Source: Micrasema longulum (taxonomy: Eukaryota > Arthropoda > Insecta > Trichoptera > Brachycentridae). From it: 64,000 nucleotides of DNA. Below, in pieces: positions 42,381 through 53,599 of this stretch. The stretch is taken from NCBI GenBank assembly GCA_022494885.1, contig JAGVSM010000452.1, positions 1 to 64,000 on the forward strand, read 5' to 3'. Positions within the stretch are counted from its first letter, which is position 1; every line of letters begins with the position of its first letter. Under the pieces are notes generated by a model. That model did no database searches. It was given only the letters and a program-made list of their open reading frames with translations, and was not told where the DNA came from. The translations under genes were made by a program, and so were the position numbers.

Positions 42381-43655
42381 TCTACTCATGTTACCCCTGT
42401 AGAAACTAATAGCTCTATAAATAGCTTTATAAATCTATAATTGCTGTGTTGTTGTACTTGCATACGTGAAAAAAAAATGCAATCATTCTTTTTAAGCATT
42501 TTTTGGAAAATCTATTTCTTAATTAATTTTATTTTCTCTTATTCTGACTAAGCATTTATGAAAAAAAAAGTGGATATGTATATTCATTAAAAATAAACAT
42601 TCTATTTAAATTTAATTTTAAGCAGAAAATTTTTTGGTTGAAGAAATTCTGATGAGACGAAGACTAGGAGAAAATAAATGAGCAATTGCTAGTACTAAAT
42701 ACAACTTCCGAGTATCAATACTTGATAAGTTTAATTTTTAAGTTTGTGTCTACGAGTTTCTGCAATGTTTTGAAACTTAGAGCTTAATAATATGGGGTAG
42801 AAAGTTTATATACCAAAATATTTTTTACCCGTCATAATCAACACTTCTTGTGAGTAAAAAATCAATAACAACTTTATGAAAAGTTCACCTTTGTTGCAAT
42901 AATGGTGCTTGTGTATTCTTACAAAGCATTTCACCTTGATGGACAGGACAATAGCGCTGTTTATGAAATCTCTCGTTTTCTTATCGTGTTTAATATAAAT
43001 AAAAATGTGTGACAAACATTATTGCATGCTGTTTCTGGACTGTCAAGATGAAGTTTATAAAACCTTTAGCAAGTATCAAATCTAAAAAATAGCATTTTGA
43101 CAAGGTTTACAAAACATACCTTAGTTCACGTGTACATCCTACTCAAAAATATATTTTTGCATTTAATTCAGATGACTAAACTAAAATTTTATTTATTCTG
43201 ATTTATTATTGCCATAAATCCATGTCCAGATACAAGTAATATCTCTGAATTTCGTATGCATCATAAACCATCGGTTGCATTAATTTATCATAACAAGATA
43301 AAAAAAATAAAACTGGTATTGCTGAAATAACATTTTTTCAAAACACGCTTTTGTTACAAACAGACGATATGCAGTATTGAATGTGATTCATCAAATTATT
43401 TGTATCAAATCTAAATAATGTACTGTCTTTATTTTAATGTTTTACTAATAACATAAGTTTTTTTTTTTTAAAGGCACAGTTATAGCAAATACATACGCAA
43501 ATTTATGAAAGTTATTTAATGGTTACTTATTCTAGTCAACCATTTACAGAATGATTTTTGTTCTAAGGTGAACCTACCATAGGTTCAGTTGCACAATAAA
43601 CCAGACACTTGCTTACAAGGGAAGGAATAATAATAATGATGATCATATTAATTCT
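42381..43655. other. Intergenic, nothing recognised
   Basis: AT-rich DNA between the mariner remnant and a SINE. Confidence 0.45.
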
Positions 43656-43862
43656 GGCCTCACGGTGAGTGTTCAGCGCGTTTGCCTACCATGCAAGAGG
43701 TCTCAGGTTCGATTCCCGACATAGTTGACGTGAAAATATTTATTTAAAAAGGTATTTTCATGCTAGAATATTTCATAGTCCCTTAACTGACACCTGATCG
43801 ATTGGTGTACCAATGCAGTATGCACCATTAAGCGCGGAAAGGGAATGATGATGATGATGATA
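43656..43862 (+). repeat. tRNA-derived SINE, family A, with (ATG)n tail
   Basis: tRNA-like head with B box CAGGTTCGATTCCC, a body with TATTTAAAAAGG and AATATTTCATAGTCCC, and a GATGATGATGATGAT tail. Best preserved copy in the window. Confidence 0.75.
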
Positions 43863-44286
43863 TTAATTTATTTATATTCCCATATCTCTTCAGTAAGTGA
43901 CAAAGCGCTAGATCTTGTTAGATCCGGCACTGTGTGTGTTGTTAGCATTGGAACTTATAAAAAATATATTGTTTGATACAATTAAGATCCAAAATCTAGA
44001 AATATAATTCATATATTACATTAATTAACTGAAATTTAAAAAAAATTTATTACGCTTTATTTATTTTTATAGTTTACAATTTTTCCTGAATGTTATGCTA
44101 TCTTATATAACATAAAGCACTCAATTGTGTGTATTGTGCTTAGGATATCTATTTTAATAAATAATACTTGTATAATAATTATCATGTATTATAAATAAAA
44201 AATAATTTTCCTAAGGTGTTGTTTTTTTTCCTAATATAATGTTTTATATCATTTTTGTTCATTATATTTTTGAAATACGTAGGTAC

Positions 44287-44325
44287 AGTGAGTGACAAAA
44301 AAGTCTGCACCCATAAAATCCTATG
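44287..44325 (+). repeat. Isolated Tc1-type terminal sequence
   Basis: ACAGTGAGTGACAAAAAAGT, then CTGCACCC, has the form of Tc1-family inverted-repeat ends. No inverse copy was found within the next 2 kb. Confidence 0.4.
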
Positions 44326-44899
44326 AAGATCTATTTGTAGCTTTAATGCAATATTAAATTTTCTAATTTGTTTTTTTAAATTATAACTAAGTATAAGCTC
44401 TTACTAAATAATCCTTTTTTATTTATGAAAATGACTATTTTATCATTTTTAAAAATTGAAGAATTCACTACATCTTAATATAATATATAATATGTTTATT
44501 GTTACCTACAATGTTTGTGCATAATATTTTTACTTGGTTTGTTTTATAAGATCTATTTAAAATTTCTAAATGTTCCACTAAATCTTTTCAAAATTCATTT
44601 GTAAATAGAACCTGCAATATGTGTAATCAGAAATTAAACTGTATTGATACTAATAACATATCTTATACTTCCTTTAAAAATTAAATTTCCGAAAAAAAAT
44701 TCAGTTATGATGTTGCGCCTTAAATCCGCAGCCTATATTATGCAGGTTATGTGCAGTTCTGTATGTAGGCACATAATAAATGTAGTGTATGGTCAACTAT
44801 AGTTGTATTATATATTATAATGTGCAACTGTGAGACCAATATTCAAAAGTAGATATATTTTTAGTAATATGTATTATATTTACATTTTTAGTAATATTA

Positions 44900-45090
44900 T
44901 AAGTTTTGTATGATTAGTTATTTTATGTTATGTATAATTTTTATGTGACAACATTTACAATAACAATATTATGTGGAAGCCTCTTATTGGACTTTATGAT
45001 ATGTATTTATATAATATAATTGTATCTTATAAAATTATAAATGTCTGTTGGCTTTCCAATGAAATAAAATAAAAATAAAATAAAATAAGG
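44900..45090 (+). mobile_element. LINE-type 3' UTR and tail
   Basis: Ends in AATGAAATAAAATAAAAATA repeats at about 45060-45090, like other LINE tails here. No coding part was recognised. Confidence 0.45.
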
Positions 45091-45379
45091 GTTTGAAATT
45101 TATACTTAAAAAATAACAAATTGCATATAAAATAAACCAATCAATTTTCGGGATGACATTTTTTTTCCTACCAACATAAAAAGTCCCGTTATTTTAACCA
45201 GTCAATCACAGGACGTGTGGATTTATTCTAATAATCAATTAGGAAGATATTGGCGATATTTACAAACAATTTCATAATTCAGACAAGGCTGATAGTCAGG
45301 TATTGTGTTAGCAAGTGAGGACTTATGAAGAAAGTGAATAAAATTGTGAAACAAATAAAATGGCTCTGAATACCTCGAA

Positions 45380-45860
45380 ACGAGTTTTTGCCCGAGTGTA
45401 CTACGGCCACGTGAGTATAATCTGTGACGGCCACTATGAGGCTCTGTCAGTGTGATGGGGTAGCATGGCTGGACGGCTAGCTGTCATTGAGGGCAACGTT
45501 AATCCAAAAAGTATCGAGAATCAGTGTCAGAGGCGAAACTGTTGCCTACAATTGAGAATTTATTCGAAGGAGACCCACAAAAGTGCATCTTTCAGCAGGA
45601 TGGAGTGCCATACCATACATCCAGGAGTTACACAATATGATTCCACATTCAGTGATCCAACACAGAATTGACCTTCCTTGGCCAGGCAATATCCGGATTT
45701 AAATGCGATAGAAAATTTATGATCAAGGCTGATAAAAACGCTCTCGCGGCCGTACAAAACACTTTTATCTCGTGTATTTTGTATGTAAATACATGAGATA
45801 AAAGTGCTTTCTACTACTGCGGGAGCATTTCAGAATAGCACAACTGGAATTTAAAGCCTA
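45380..45860 (+). mobile_element. Tc1-like transposon remnant
   Basis: The + strand reads MAGRLAVIEGNVN, then in another frame KCIFQQDGVPYHTSRSY, the DDE box of Tc1 transposases (F-Q-Q-D-x-x-P-x-H), then stops. The frames are broken. A Tc1-type end (CAGTGAGTGACAAAAAAG) stands alone at 44287 and may be its left terminus. Confidence 0.75.
45760..45806. repeat. Hairpin in a Tc1 remnant
   Basis: CACTTTTATCTCGTGTATTT and its inverse with one mismatch, 7-nt loop. Confidence 0.6.
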
Positions 45861-46534
45861 TGTAAACTTTTCAAGATCAAATATAAAGAAAGTCAATGTC
45901 ACATTCTTCGCACATCCGTCGTTGTTTTACGATCACAACAATATCTACTTTCATTAGCTATTTTTACTTTATTCAAGTATATTATAATGGTCTCTAATTA
46001 TCCATTTAAATTTCTACTCTCAGTATACTTTTGAAGATGTTTATTTTGGTCTTATTACTTAATTCAATCATTTCTGATGAATTTCGTTTTTGAATAAATT
46101 CCTTTTTTTCCGTAATAATAAGTCTATTTCTTGTTCTACGTAAGTCCACTCGCTTTGATAAGTCCAAGAAAGTAGTGTAAAAGTAGTGTGTGGGTATTGA
46201 CCATATCACGACCATATTATTGATATGTAAAAACTATTTTTCTATGTGTCACATTTCTTATACTTGTCTATGGCCAAAAAATTGCCAACGGTAAATTTTG
46301 TCCGCGTACTAGATTATTTGCCCTTATTTTTTAAATAATTCGTTTCGTAAATTTATTATCATCGTATTAAAGGAAACGAGAGCCAAATAGATTTTGATTG
46401 GGTTATAGTGAAATAGATTTATTATGACGAACGAACGACCTTACGAAACGAAATTGTGACGAAATACGTAAATATCCGAGCGGAGTTTTGTTCAATAAGT
46501 TAGCATCTCTGGTTTTTGAACAGACAACTGAGTA
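45861..46534. other. Intergenic, nothing recognised
   Basis: AT-rich, no motif noticed. Confidence 0.45.
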
Positions 46535-47755
46535 GCGTTGCCATTACTACTGATTTTTCGGTAGATCTACCGATTTTAGTAGCAATCTACCGATCTACAG
46601 AATTTTAATGAAACTCTATCGATTTCTATATATTTCTTAGTTTTTTTTCATAGAGCAAAATTTCAATACAAATAAAACGAATACATGTTATAATAATTTA
46701 TTGTTTCTTTGCTTACTTAGGTTGCCATTTGTTGATTGCTAAAAAACTCCTATCTATTGTACGTAATGAATTATATATTAATAAAATGAATTAGTTAATA
46801 TTGGTGATTTTCGATTATTTTCATATACACAATATTGTGGTTTGATAAAGCATGACCACAGAATTTCATAACATTATTGAAAAAATCACATATATCTTTG
46901 TTTTTCTTATAGGGAGAAATGAAAGGGGATCACCTTTCATATAAAAATGATAGAAATGGTTTTTCTTCAGTTAATTATCTATTTAAATTTAGTTGAATCA
47001 TTGTTTTAATCAATGATTTTAGTACTTCAGCAGTTAACAGTTTTTACATTGAAATAACTTTCTTTCATTGTTTGGCAATTTTGTTTGACAACAACGTTTG
47101 ACTGATGATTGTAAAAATGACCAGGACATAGAGAGATAGAGAAGACCCTTCGATTTCAGGGCCTCTATGCTGCAAGACGCTTCTACCTGCAAAAAAAAAC
47201 TATTTATACTGAGTCATTGACAGGCTTACAATACACAATACTTGAATTTCTATAGAACGGGTAATAATATACATCATTGAATATATTTTATGAAAATACA
47301 TTTAACCGATGTACCTTTGTGCATAAAAAATACATACATAGGTAACTTAGTGTGATTGAATTAATTTATTTAGCAACATACACTTAAATCAAAATATTTA
47401 TGCCTTAAACACTTGAAGAATTTGTATAGTTACACAAAATACAGTATTGTTGAAATAGATATTAAAATATAAACATAACCTCAAAGTAATACAATAAGAT
47501 TTACCTGTATTCTGAGTCAGTTTTGCAAGCCGGAATCAATATATTTTGGTGATTCACATATAGCAGTCCTTTTGGTTTTCAATTGTTCATTTATCATGCA
47601 TTTTCGACTATTTAAAGCAACGGCGCTGTAATTTTGAACAACAACTGTCAAATTTATTTTTGCCCCCCACCCCCTCTTCACCCCCCGAATCTACCGATTT
47701 ATTTTTCTGAATCTACCTATTTTCTCTTGATCCAGTCTGGCAACCCTGCAACTGA
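46535..47755. repeat. Segment flanked by GTTGCCA and inverse with CGGTAGAT motifs
   Basis: Starts near GCGTTGCCATTACTACTG and ends near CAGTCTGGCAACCCTGC. TCTACCGATT and its inverse recur near both ends. Possibly a non-autonomous transposon of about 1.2 kb; no frame recognised. Confidence 0.3.
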
Positions 47756-47774
47756 GACAACTGACGAGTTGACG

Positions 47775-47828
47775 CCACAGATTATATAGTACGTTGACGC
47801 AAGTTGACATGTACTATATAATCTGTGG
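47775..47828. repeat. Hairpin upstream of DIS3L2
   Basis: CCACAGATTATATAGTAC and its perfect inverse, separated by 18 nt that hold two GTTGAC motifs. It lies 306 bp before the start codon. Confidence 0.65.
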
Positions 47829-48097
47829 TTGACATTTGATATTTAAGGATTGTGTATGTGTAGTATTTGGCCATTGAAATTATTATAATCTGTAACTGCT
47901 AAGCTCATGGCATTTTAACTATAGACATAGACTCATAGTATTATGTATTCATTGATTTGAAATTTTAACGATTTGACACCTTAACATTTGTCAATTTGTG
48001 CATCTGCCAATTTGAATTGTGCCTCGTGTATACCGCGAACCCCAACGAATTAAATCGTTACTTTTTTCATTTATTTTCAACATATAGAATAACGATA

Positions 48098-48124
48098 ATG
48101 TCAGTTTTTAAATGCATTTTTTGA
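48098..48124 (+). promoter_or_regulatory. Possible upstream ORF in DIS3L2 leader
   Basis: Eight sense codons and TGA, ending 9 nt before the DIS3L2 start codon. It would matter only if the 5' UTR reaches this far, which cannot be judged from sequence. Confidence 0.3.
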
Positions 48125-48133
48125 ATTAAAAAA

Positions 48134-50478
48134 ATGTCTGCATTGCAACGTGATATTGAAGACTCCGGGTCGACGATTTCTATTTCTCAAAGTATTTTGA
48201 GGAATGATTCTGATCTAACATCTGATTTTAAAACTTTAAGCATGCTTAACAAAACTGATATCGCCAGCAATTCGTCCATTGATAAGGAGAAATGTGAGAC
48301 TATTGACATCAAAACACGAAAAAAAAGACAAGATGTAAAGTTTGTATCATCATCTGATAGTCAAAACATTTTAAAAACTGATTTATCATCAGGTTCTAAA
48401 ATTTTGAACCAATTAGAAACGAAGAATGAAGGTTTAGTGAACACTGGAGAAGTAAAACAAGATACCTCAAACAAAAGAAGAAGAATCAGACATCGGCCAA
48501 AAAATAAAAACAACATTGCGGACTTGAACACAAATGCCAATAACGTTTCTAATGTATCTTTAGACATACTGGATCTTCAAGCAAAATTCTTTAAATTGAA
48601 TGAAAAAAATATAAAAACTCCATCAAATTCTTTTGAAACATCTAAATCCACTAATATAGTTAATAGCCTGAACAATGAACCTGAAGTCAATTCGCTTGTG
48701 AAGAAAAATCAAAAGAAACGCCGCAATAAGATTAAACCTCAAAACGAGAACACTAATGTTACCAAAATAGAAGATTCTAGATTATCGTTGACAAAATCTG
48801 AACTCGAAAACTCTGAATCAAAAAAATCGCATCAGTTTAAAAAATACTTATCTGAAGAGGAAGTTGCTGTGGGGCTGCAGAACAAAACTTTATTTACCGG
48901 ATCAATAAGAATCAATCCGAAATGTTTTTGGCAGGCTTATGTGAGTAATCCTAATAAAACAAAAAAAGATGTATTAATCAACAAGTTGAAAGACAGAAAT
49001 CGGGCTCTAGAAGGTGATATTGTAGTTGTCGAATTGATAAATAAGGACTCTTGTAATGAAGAAACGGGAAAAGTAGTTTTTATTAAAGAGCGTATTCATT
49101 CTCGAACATGTGTCGGTATTTTAAAATGGGATTCGAAAAATAAAACCGAGGCTTTATTACACCCGAGAGATAAAAGAATGCCTATTATGAGTATTCCTTT
49201 GCTCGATTGTCCGCCATTGTTTGAAAAAGAACACAAACTATATATGAATACCTATTTTTGCGCTAAAATTATAAATTTTGTTAATACTAAATATACTCTG
49301 GGAACTCTACTGGCTAATATTGGGCATTCCAGAGATCTACAAACTCAAACAAAGGCAATTTTGCTAGAAAATGGTTTAGATGTTTCACCCATAGGTTCAG
49401 AGTTTAAACATTTATATCCGGATTCAGATTTCACCATACCAGAAGAAGAATTCAAATGCAGAGAAGATTTCCGAGACCGCTGTGTTTTTACAATAGATCC
49501 GCTAACAGCCAGAGACTTGGACGATGCGGTTTCCTGTAAAATTTTGGACAATGGAAACTATGAAATCGGTGTTCATATTTCAGATGTAACTTTCTACCTA
49601 AAGGAAGACACCGAACTTAATAAACAGGTAGAAAATAAAGCCACAACTGTGTATTTAGTAGATAGTACGCACCATATGTTGCCTAAGGACCTGTGTTTAC
49701 ACTGTTCTCTCCTACCGGGCAAAGATAAGTTGACTTTCTCAGTAATTTGGGAAATATCTAGAGATGGTAAATTTCTGAATCACAGGTTCACTAGAAGTAT
49801 TATTAATTCTTGCTGTCAATTAGCGTATGAACATGCGCAATTCATTTTAAATAACCCCGATAACCCCTTAAAGGAGGACGAGTTTCCTAGTATTTTGGGA
49901 TCATGGACGCTAGGAGACGTAAAAGACATTGTTAAGATATTATTTCAACTGTCGGTAATTCTTCGATCTAAACGTTTTGAGGGAGGTGCTCTGCGTATTG
50001 ATAATCCAAAATTAAAGTTTAAATTAGATCCATCTAATGGTTTCCCAGTAAAGTATGAAATCGAGGAACATAATGAAAGCCACAGCCTAATTGAAGAGTT
50101 CATGTTACTTGCTAACTGCACTGTAGCAGCACGTTTATATCAGGATTTCCCTCACCTCGCTTTCTTGAGACTGCACCCACCGCCGAAGAACTCCATACAT
50201 ACTGTGGCGGAAAATTTTAACAAAATTGGTATAAACCTCGATATCTCTTCAGCCGGACAGCTCCAAAACTCTATTGCTGCCTTTTCGGGAAATGATATAC
50301 ATAGTCGAGTCAAAGCTGCAGTCTTACATCAATATCTCGTCAAAACATTGTCAAGGGCATTGTATTTCTGCGTGGATGGCCATGATGATGAGGATATTCG
50401 CCATTATTCGCTGAATATTCCTCTTTACACCCATTTCACCAGTCCAATCAGAAGATATGCGGATATAATGGTTCACAG
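48134..50478 (+). CDS. DIS3L2: DIS3L2 exon 1 (disordered N-terminus, cold-shock domains, RNB)
   Basis: 2345 bp, ending in CAC-AG before donor gtacat, phase 2. Without splicing the frame runs only four codons past the donor. It contains all four putative metal-binding aspartates and the RNase II signature. Confidence 0.95.
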
Positions 50479-51604
50479 GTACATCTCTTGAACTATTTAA
50501 GGTTTGGTTTTTCTTAATCACTTCATCCATTATGTAATCATCTTCTCAATTTTCCTTTTAGATTACTATCTTCATCTTTAGGGTACTCACCAAAACCAGA
50601 ATGGGATTCTAAATATGTGCAGAAAGTAGCGGACAACTGTAATAGACAGAAATATGGCGCTAAAAGAGCCGGGGAAATGTCTGCAGAATTATTCCTTATG
50701 AAATATATATCACTTAATTCACCTTTACAAGAGACAGCTGCAGTAATAGATATTTTCGAAAACGCATTGGATGTATTAATTCTCTCAATGGGACTAATTA
50801 AAAGAATTTATTATGATGTAAGTAAGCTTGATTTATTTAAATTTGTTGCAACAGAGAGGGAAAACATTTTTGAGAAGGGAATATGGGAGTCTAGGCATTT
50901 ACAGGGCTTATGACCTGTCATTGGCTTGTTTAAGTGGCCGCTTTACACTTGGCCTATTGTGGTATGTTCAATATTATATCTGTTTATAAATAACCAAATT
51001 TGCTACACAAACTTTATGGGACTTTATTTTTTTATAGCTGAAATTGAACTAAACATTAATATTGTAAACATTGTTGACCACTCCATTAAAATCGCAGCCA
51101 TTCCCATCGAAATGTGCCAAAAATCATGTGAAAACTTCAGAAATCCTCTTCATCAATGTAAACGGCCGCTATTTTATTGATATAATTTTCAATACAATAA
51201 AAAAAAATGGAATTATCTAAAATAAACAGCTTTTCTCAGTTGTACCACCATTCTTTATTTATTCTTTATATACATAAAATGATTGTAATACTTGTATTAC
51301 AATCATTTTATGTCATTTTATTACATTTTATCTACATAGTCTTGACTATTTACCTCTATTTTAAAATTATTAATTTATTATCACAATAAATTTTCTGTTG
51401 CAGAAATTTTCTAGTGAAAAGGTCAAAGTAACATTTATCGAGAATGATGCAGATGACATTCCAAATATGGCGAAAGTTCGATGGGGCGACTCACAAGTGC
51501 CACAAATACTGCAAATATTTTCTGTTGTGCAAGTGAAATTGGAGAAAACGAATGAACTCATGACAATAAATGCTCAGATTATCAAACCATTGATTGAAAT
51601 ATAG
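48134..51604 (+). CDS. DIS3L2: DIS3L2, DIS3-like 3'-5' exoribonuclease 2 (join 48134..50478, 50562..50817, 51404..51604)
   Basis: 933 codons. DIS3L2 degrades oligouridylated RNAs from the 3' end in the cytoplasm, independently of the exosome. Residues 1-235 are a polar, Ser/Asn/Lys-rich, probably disordered region with basic runs (KRRRIRHRPKNK) and no PIN domain, which separates it from DIS3 and DIS3L1. Two cold-shock-like domains lie at about 237-420. The RNB domain (about 443-782) carries the catalytic aspartates in DPLTARDLDDA (D455, D461, D463, D464). It ends with the RNase II signature HYSLNIPLYTHFTSPIRRY followed by A-D-I-M-V-H. The S1 domain falls in the last exon. All introns are short (83 and 586 bp), GT-AG and phase-consistent. 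The first ATG of the long frame is used; upstream lies a possible short uORF. Confidence 0.96.
50562..50817 (+). CDS. DIS3L2: DIS3L2 exon 2 (end of RNB)
   Basis: 256 bp. The first base completes Arg; then LLSSSLGYSPKPEW, CNRQKYGAKRAGEMS and the DVLILSMGLIKRIYY segment leading to S1. Acceptor ttttag, donor gtaagt, phase 0. A repeat begins about 20 bp after this donor. Confidence 0.94.
50837..50950 (+). mobile_element. Family C partial element in DIS3L2 intron 2
   Basis: TTATTTAAATTTGTTGCAAC through GGCTTATGACCTGTCATTGG. It begins about 20 bp after the exon 2 donor. Confidence 0.68.
51272..51313. repeat. Perfect 42-bp palindrome in DIS3L2 intron 2
   Basis: ACATAAAATGATTGTAATAC, then TT, then its perfect inverse. 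90 bp before the exon 3 acceptor. Confidence 0.75.
51404..51604 (+). CDS. DIS3L2: DIS3L2 exon 3 (C-terminal S1 end)
   Basis: 67 codons including stop, acceptor gttgcag. It encodes KVKVTFIENDADD and ILQIFSVVQVKLE, the typical end of the DIS3L2 S1 fold. No canonical AATAAA is seen in the next 300 bp. Confidence 0.92.
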   Translation, partial: KFSSEKVKVTFIENDADDIPNMAKVRWGDSQVPQILQIFSVVQVKLEKTNELMTINAQIIKPLIEI

Positions 51605-52261
51605 TGATAATAATTCTGTTGTAAATCTGCAAAATATTACAGGGATGTTGAAAGTAATCAAACTTTTGATAATTCTCATGTACTGTTTTGATATTATAAA
51701 TATATTTTGTAATTGAGGACTGTCTTTTCAAAACTCAACATTTGCTCTAAATATAATTAATTTTTCAGGATAGGGTTTTTTGTGATTTGCGTCAAATTGC
51801 GTGAACAATCTTTGTTTTAAAAAATTACAACTAAGCCTGAAGGCAATCTATTTTATTATTTATATTTAGTTTATAATTTTCTTGTATATTTCATTAGCAC
51901 CCAATGTAAATTACTGAAATTAGAGATTTACCTGATAATATATCAGGTTTTGAAAAAAGATAAGACTTCAATATTTTTTTAAGCCGGTTTTTAGTGTGTC
52001 AAAAAAAAATCTCACCAAAGTGAGTTTTTTTTTTCAGATAATCTCTGCGTCTTAATACTGCCTTTAAATTATATTTAAAAAAACCTAATCTCCATGTGGG
52101 GCTAATATTGAGTTAAGAAAAAAAAAATCCTCAATTTCAATATGTTCTAGATTAGTTGTAAATTTATGTTCGGTGACATCCGTTTTATCCCCCTCACATT
52201 TTTCGCATACTGCTACATATCCTACTTAAACAATGTAGTAACTTCGCAAATTTGACCACAT

Positions 52262-52690
52262 AACCGAATACCGCATGCAACTACACTGGCTCAGTATCAG
52301 GCATAGAAGAAGGATTCACATTCTATCACTTCTTCACAATATTTTGAATAATCCCACTTCGCCTGTTTATCTGAGAGACTTCTTCCAACCTCTACCGCAA
52401 GATGGACTATCTCTTCGTTCTAGTAGCGAGAAAACCCTTTTAATATCCTTTTACCGTTCTAATTTTATTGTTTCGTCTTTCACAGTAGTAGCTGCTCGAT
52501 TGTGGAATAATCTACCCACTAATGTTAGAGACACCCCTTCTTTATTTACATTTAAATCAAGATTGAAATGTCACTATCTAAATATTTAAGTTGTTCGTTA
52601 TCCTTCTTCTTTCCTTCCCATCCCCTCTCCTCTCTTCCTAGTATAGTGTAAATTTTTAGTAAATTTTTATTTAAAATTTTGGATAAAATT
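52262..52690 (+). mobile_element. LINE 3' end
   Basis: The open frame MQLHWLSIRHRRRIHILSLL ... RLWNNLPTNVRDTPS ... FKSRLKCHYL is the classic LHWLPxxxR ... WNxLPxxxR ... FKxxLK end of CR1/L2-class reverse transcriptases. A C/T-rich then AT-rich 3' UTR follows. Confidence 0.82.
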
Positions 52691-52789
52691 ATAAGATTCT
52701 GTATAATTACCTATATAAGATATATAGGGCATATTACCTTAAGGCAATTTCTTGGCTGTCCAATTTGAGAAAATTACAAGTACATGGAC

Positions 52790-52893
52790 ATATTCTAGGT
52801 CTTGTAATTTTATACAAAATTTAAAACAAAAATTAAATAAAAATTTACACTATACTATGAAGAGAGGAGAGGGGATGGGAAGGAAATATGTAA
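52790..52893 (-). mobile_element. Second copy of the same LINE 3' UTR, inverted
   Basis: About 90 bp matches the 52612-52700 segment in inverse orientation with few differences, giving a tail-to-tail pair. Confidence 0.65.
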
Positions 52894-53435
52894 AATAAAA
52901 AAATAAAAATAACTTATTATCGACTCATCTAACATATGGAATAAATAGGTTTGCATATTCTATTGCATTCCAAGATGATACTCTTCTAACATCCCGTCAG
53001 CCATCCACGCTTACCCCATACCCCGCGAGACCCGTAAAATTGCCATCCCCTCCTAATTTTGGCCTTTATCCTTATCCCGGATCTGTAGTGCCAGGTGACA
53101 AGACTACGTTACTCGGTACTCTTTGGTTGAAGACACCTGCTCAGGTCTCCTCTAACTTGCTTGTCCACCACATACACTCACCGCATCTGAGCAGTGCCCA
53201 CATACAATAAAAAATTGCTCGTTGCCAAACATGAAAAGCTGGCTGAGCTCTCTGTAATTTGGAAGCCTTAGATTTTTGTGCTGAAAGAAAGTAAACCACA
53301 ATATGTACTTCATTGGATTGAGGAAAAGAGAGAAGTGAATTCTTCACTGACTGATATTAAATCTACCCTGTAATCAGGCAACCTAATGGTCAAAGGCATT
53401 ATTTACCCCAATATTCTGGAAAAAAATATTTCAAT

Positions 53436-53590
53436 GAAAATGTGTTTGAAATCAATTGCATACGTCTTATACATATTCTGGCAAAAGGGTTCAAGTCAAT
53501 AGATGTTTGCAGTTCAAATCTTTTTGCTAGAATATGTTTTAGTCCTACACTATTGGTTTAAAACACATTTGAAATTGATTAATTAATGCC
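53436..53590. repeat. Imperfect long hairpin
   Basis: Arms of about 60 bp sharing ATGTGTTT and CATATTCTGGCAAAAG / inverse CTTTTTGCTAGAATATG, with a loop of about 20 nt. Confidence 0.45.
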
Positions 53591-53599
53591 CTCGAAATT

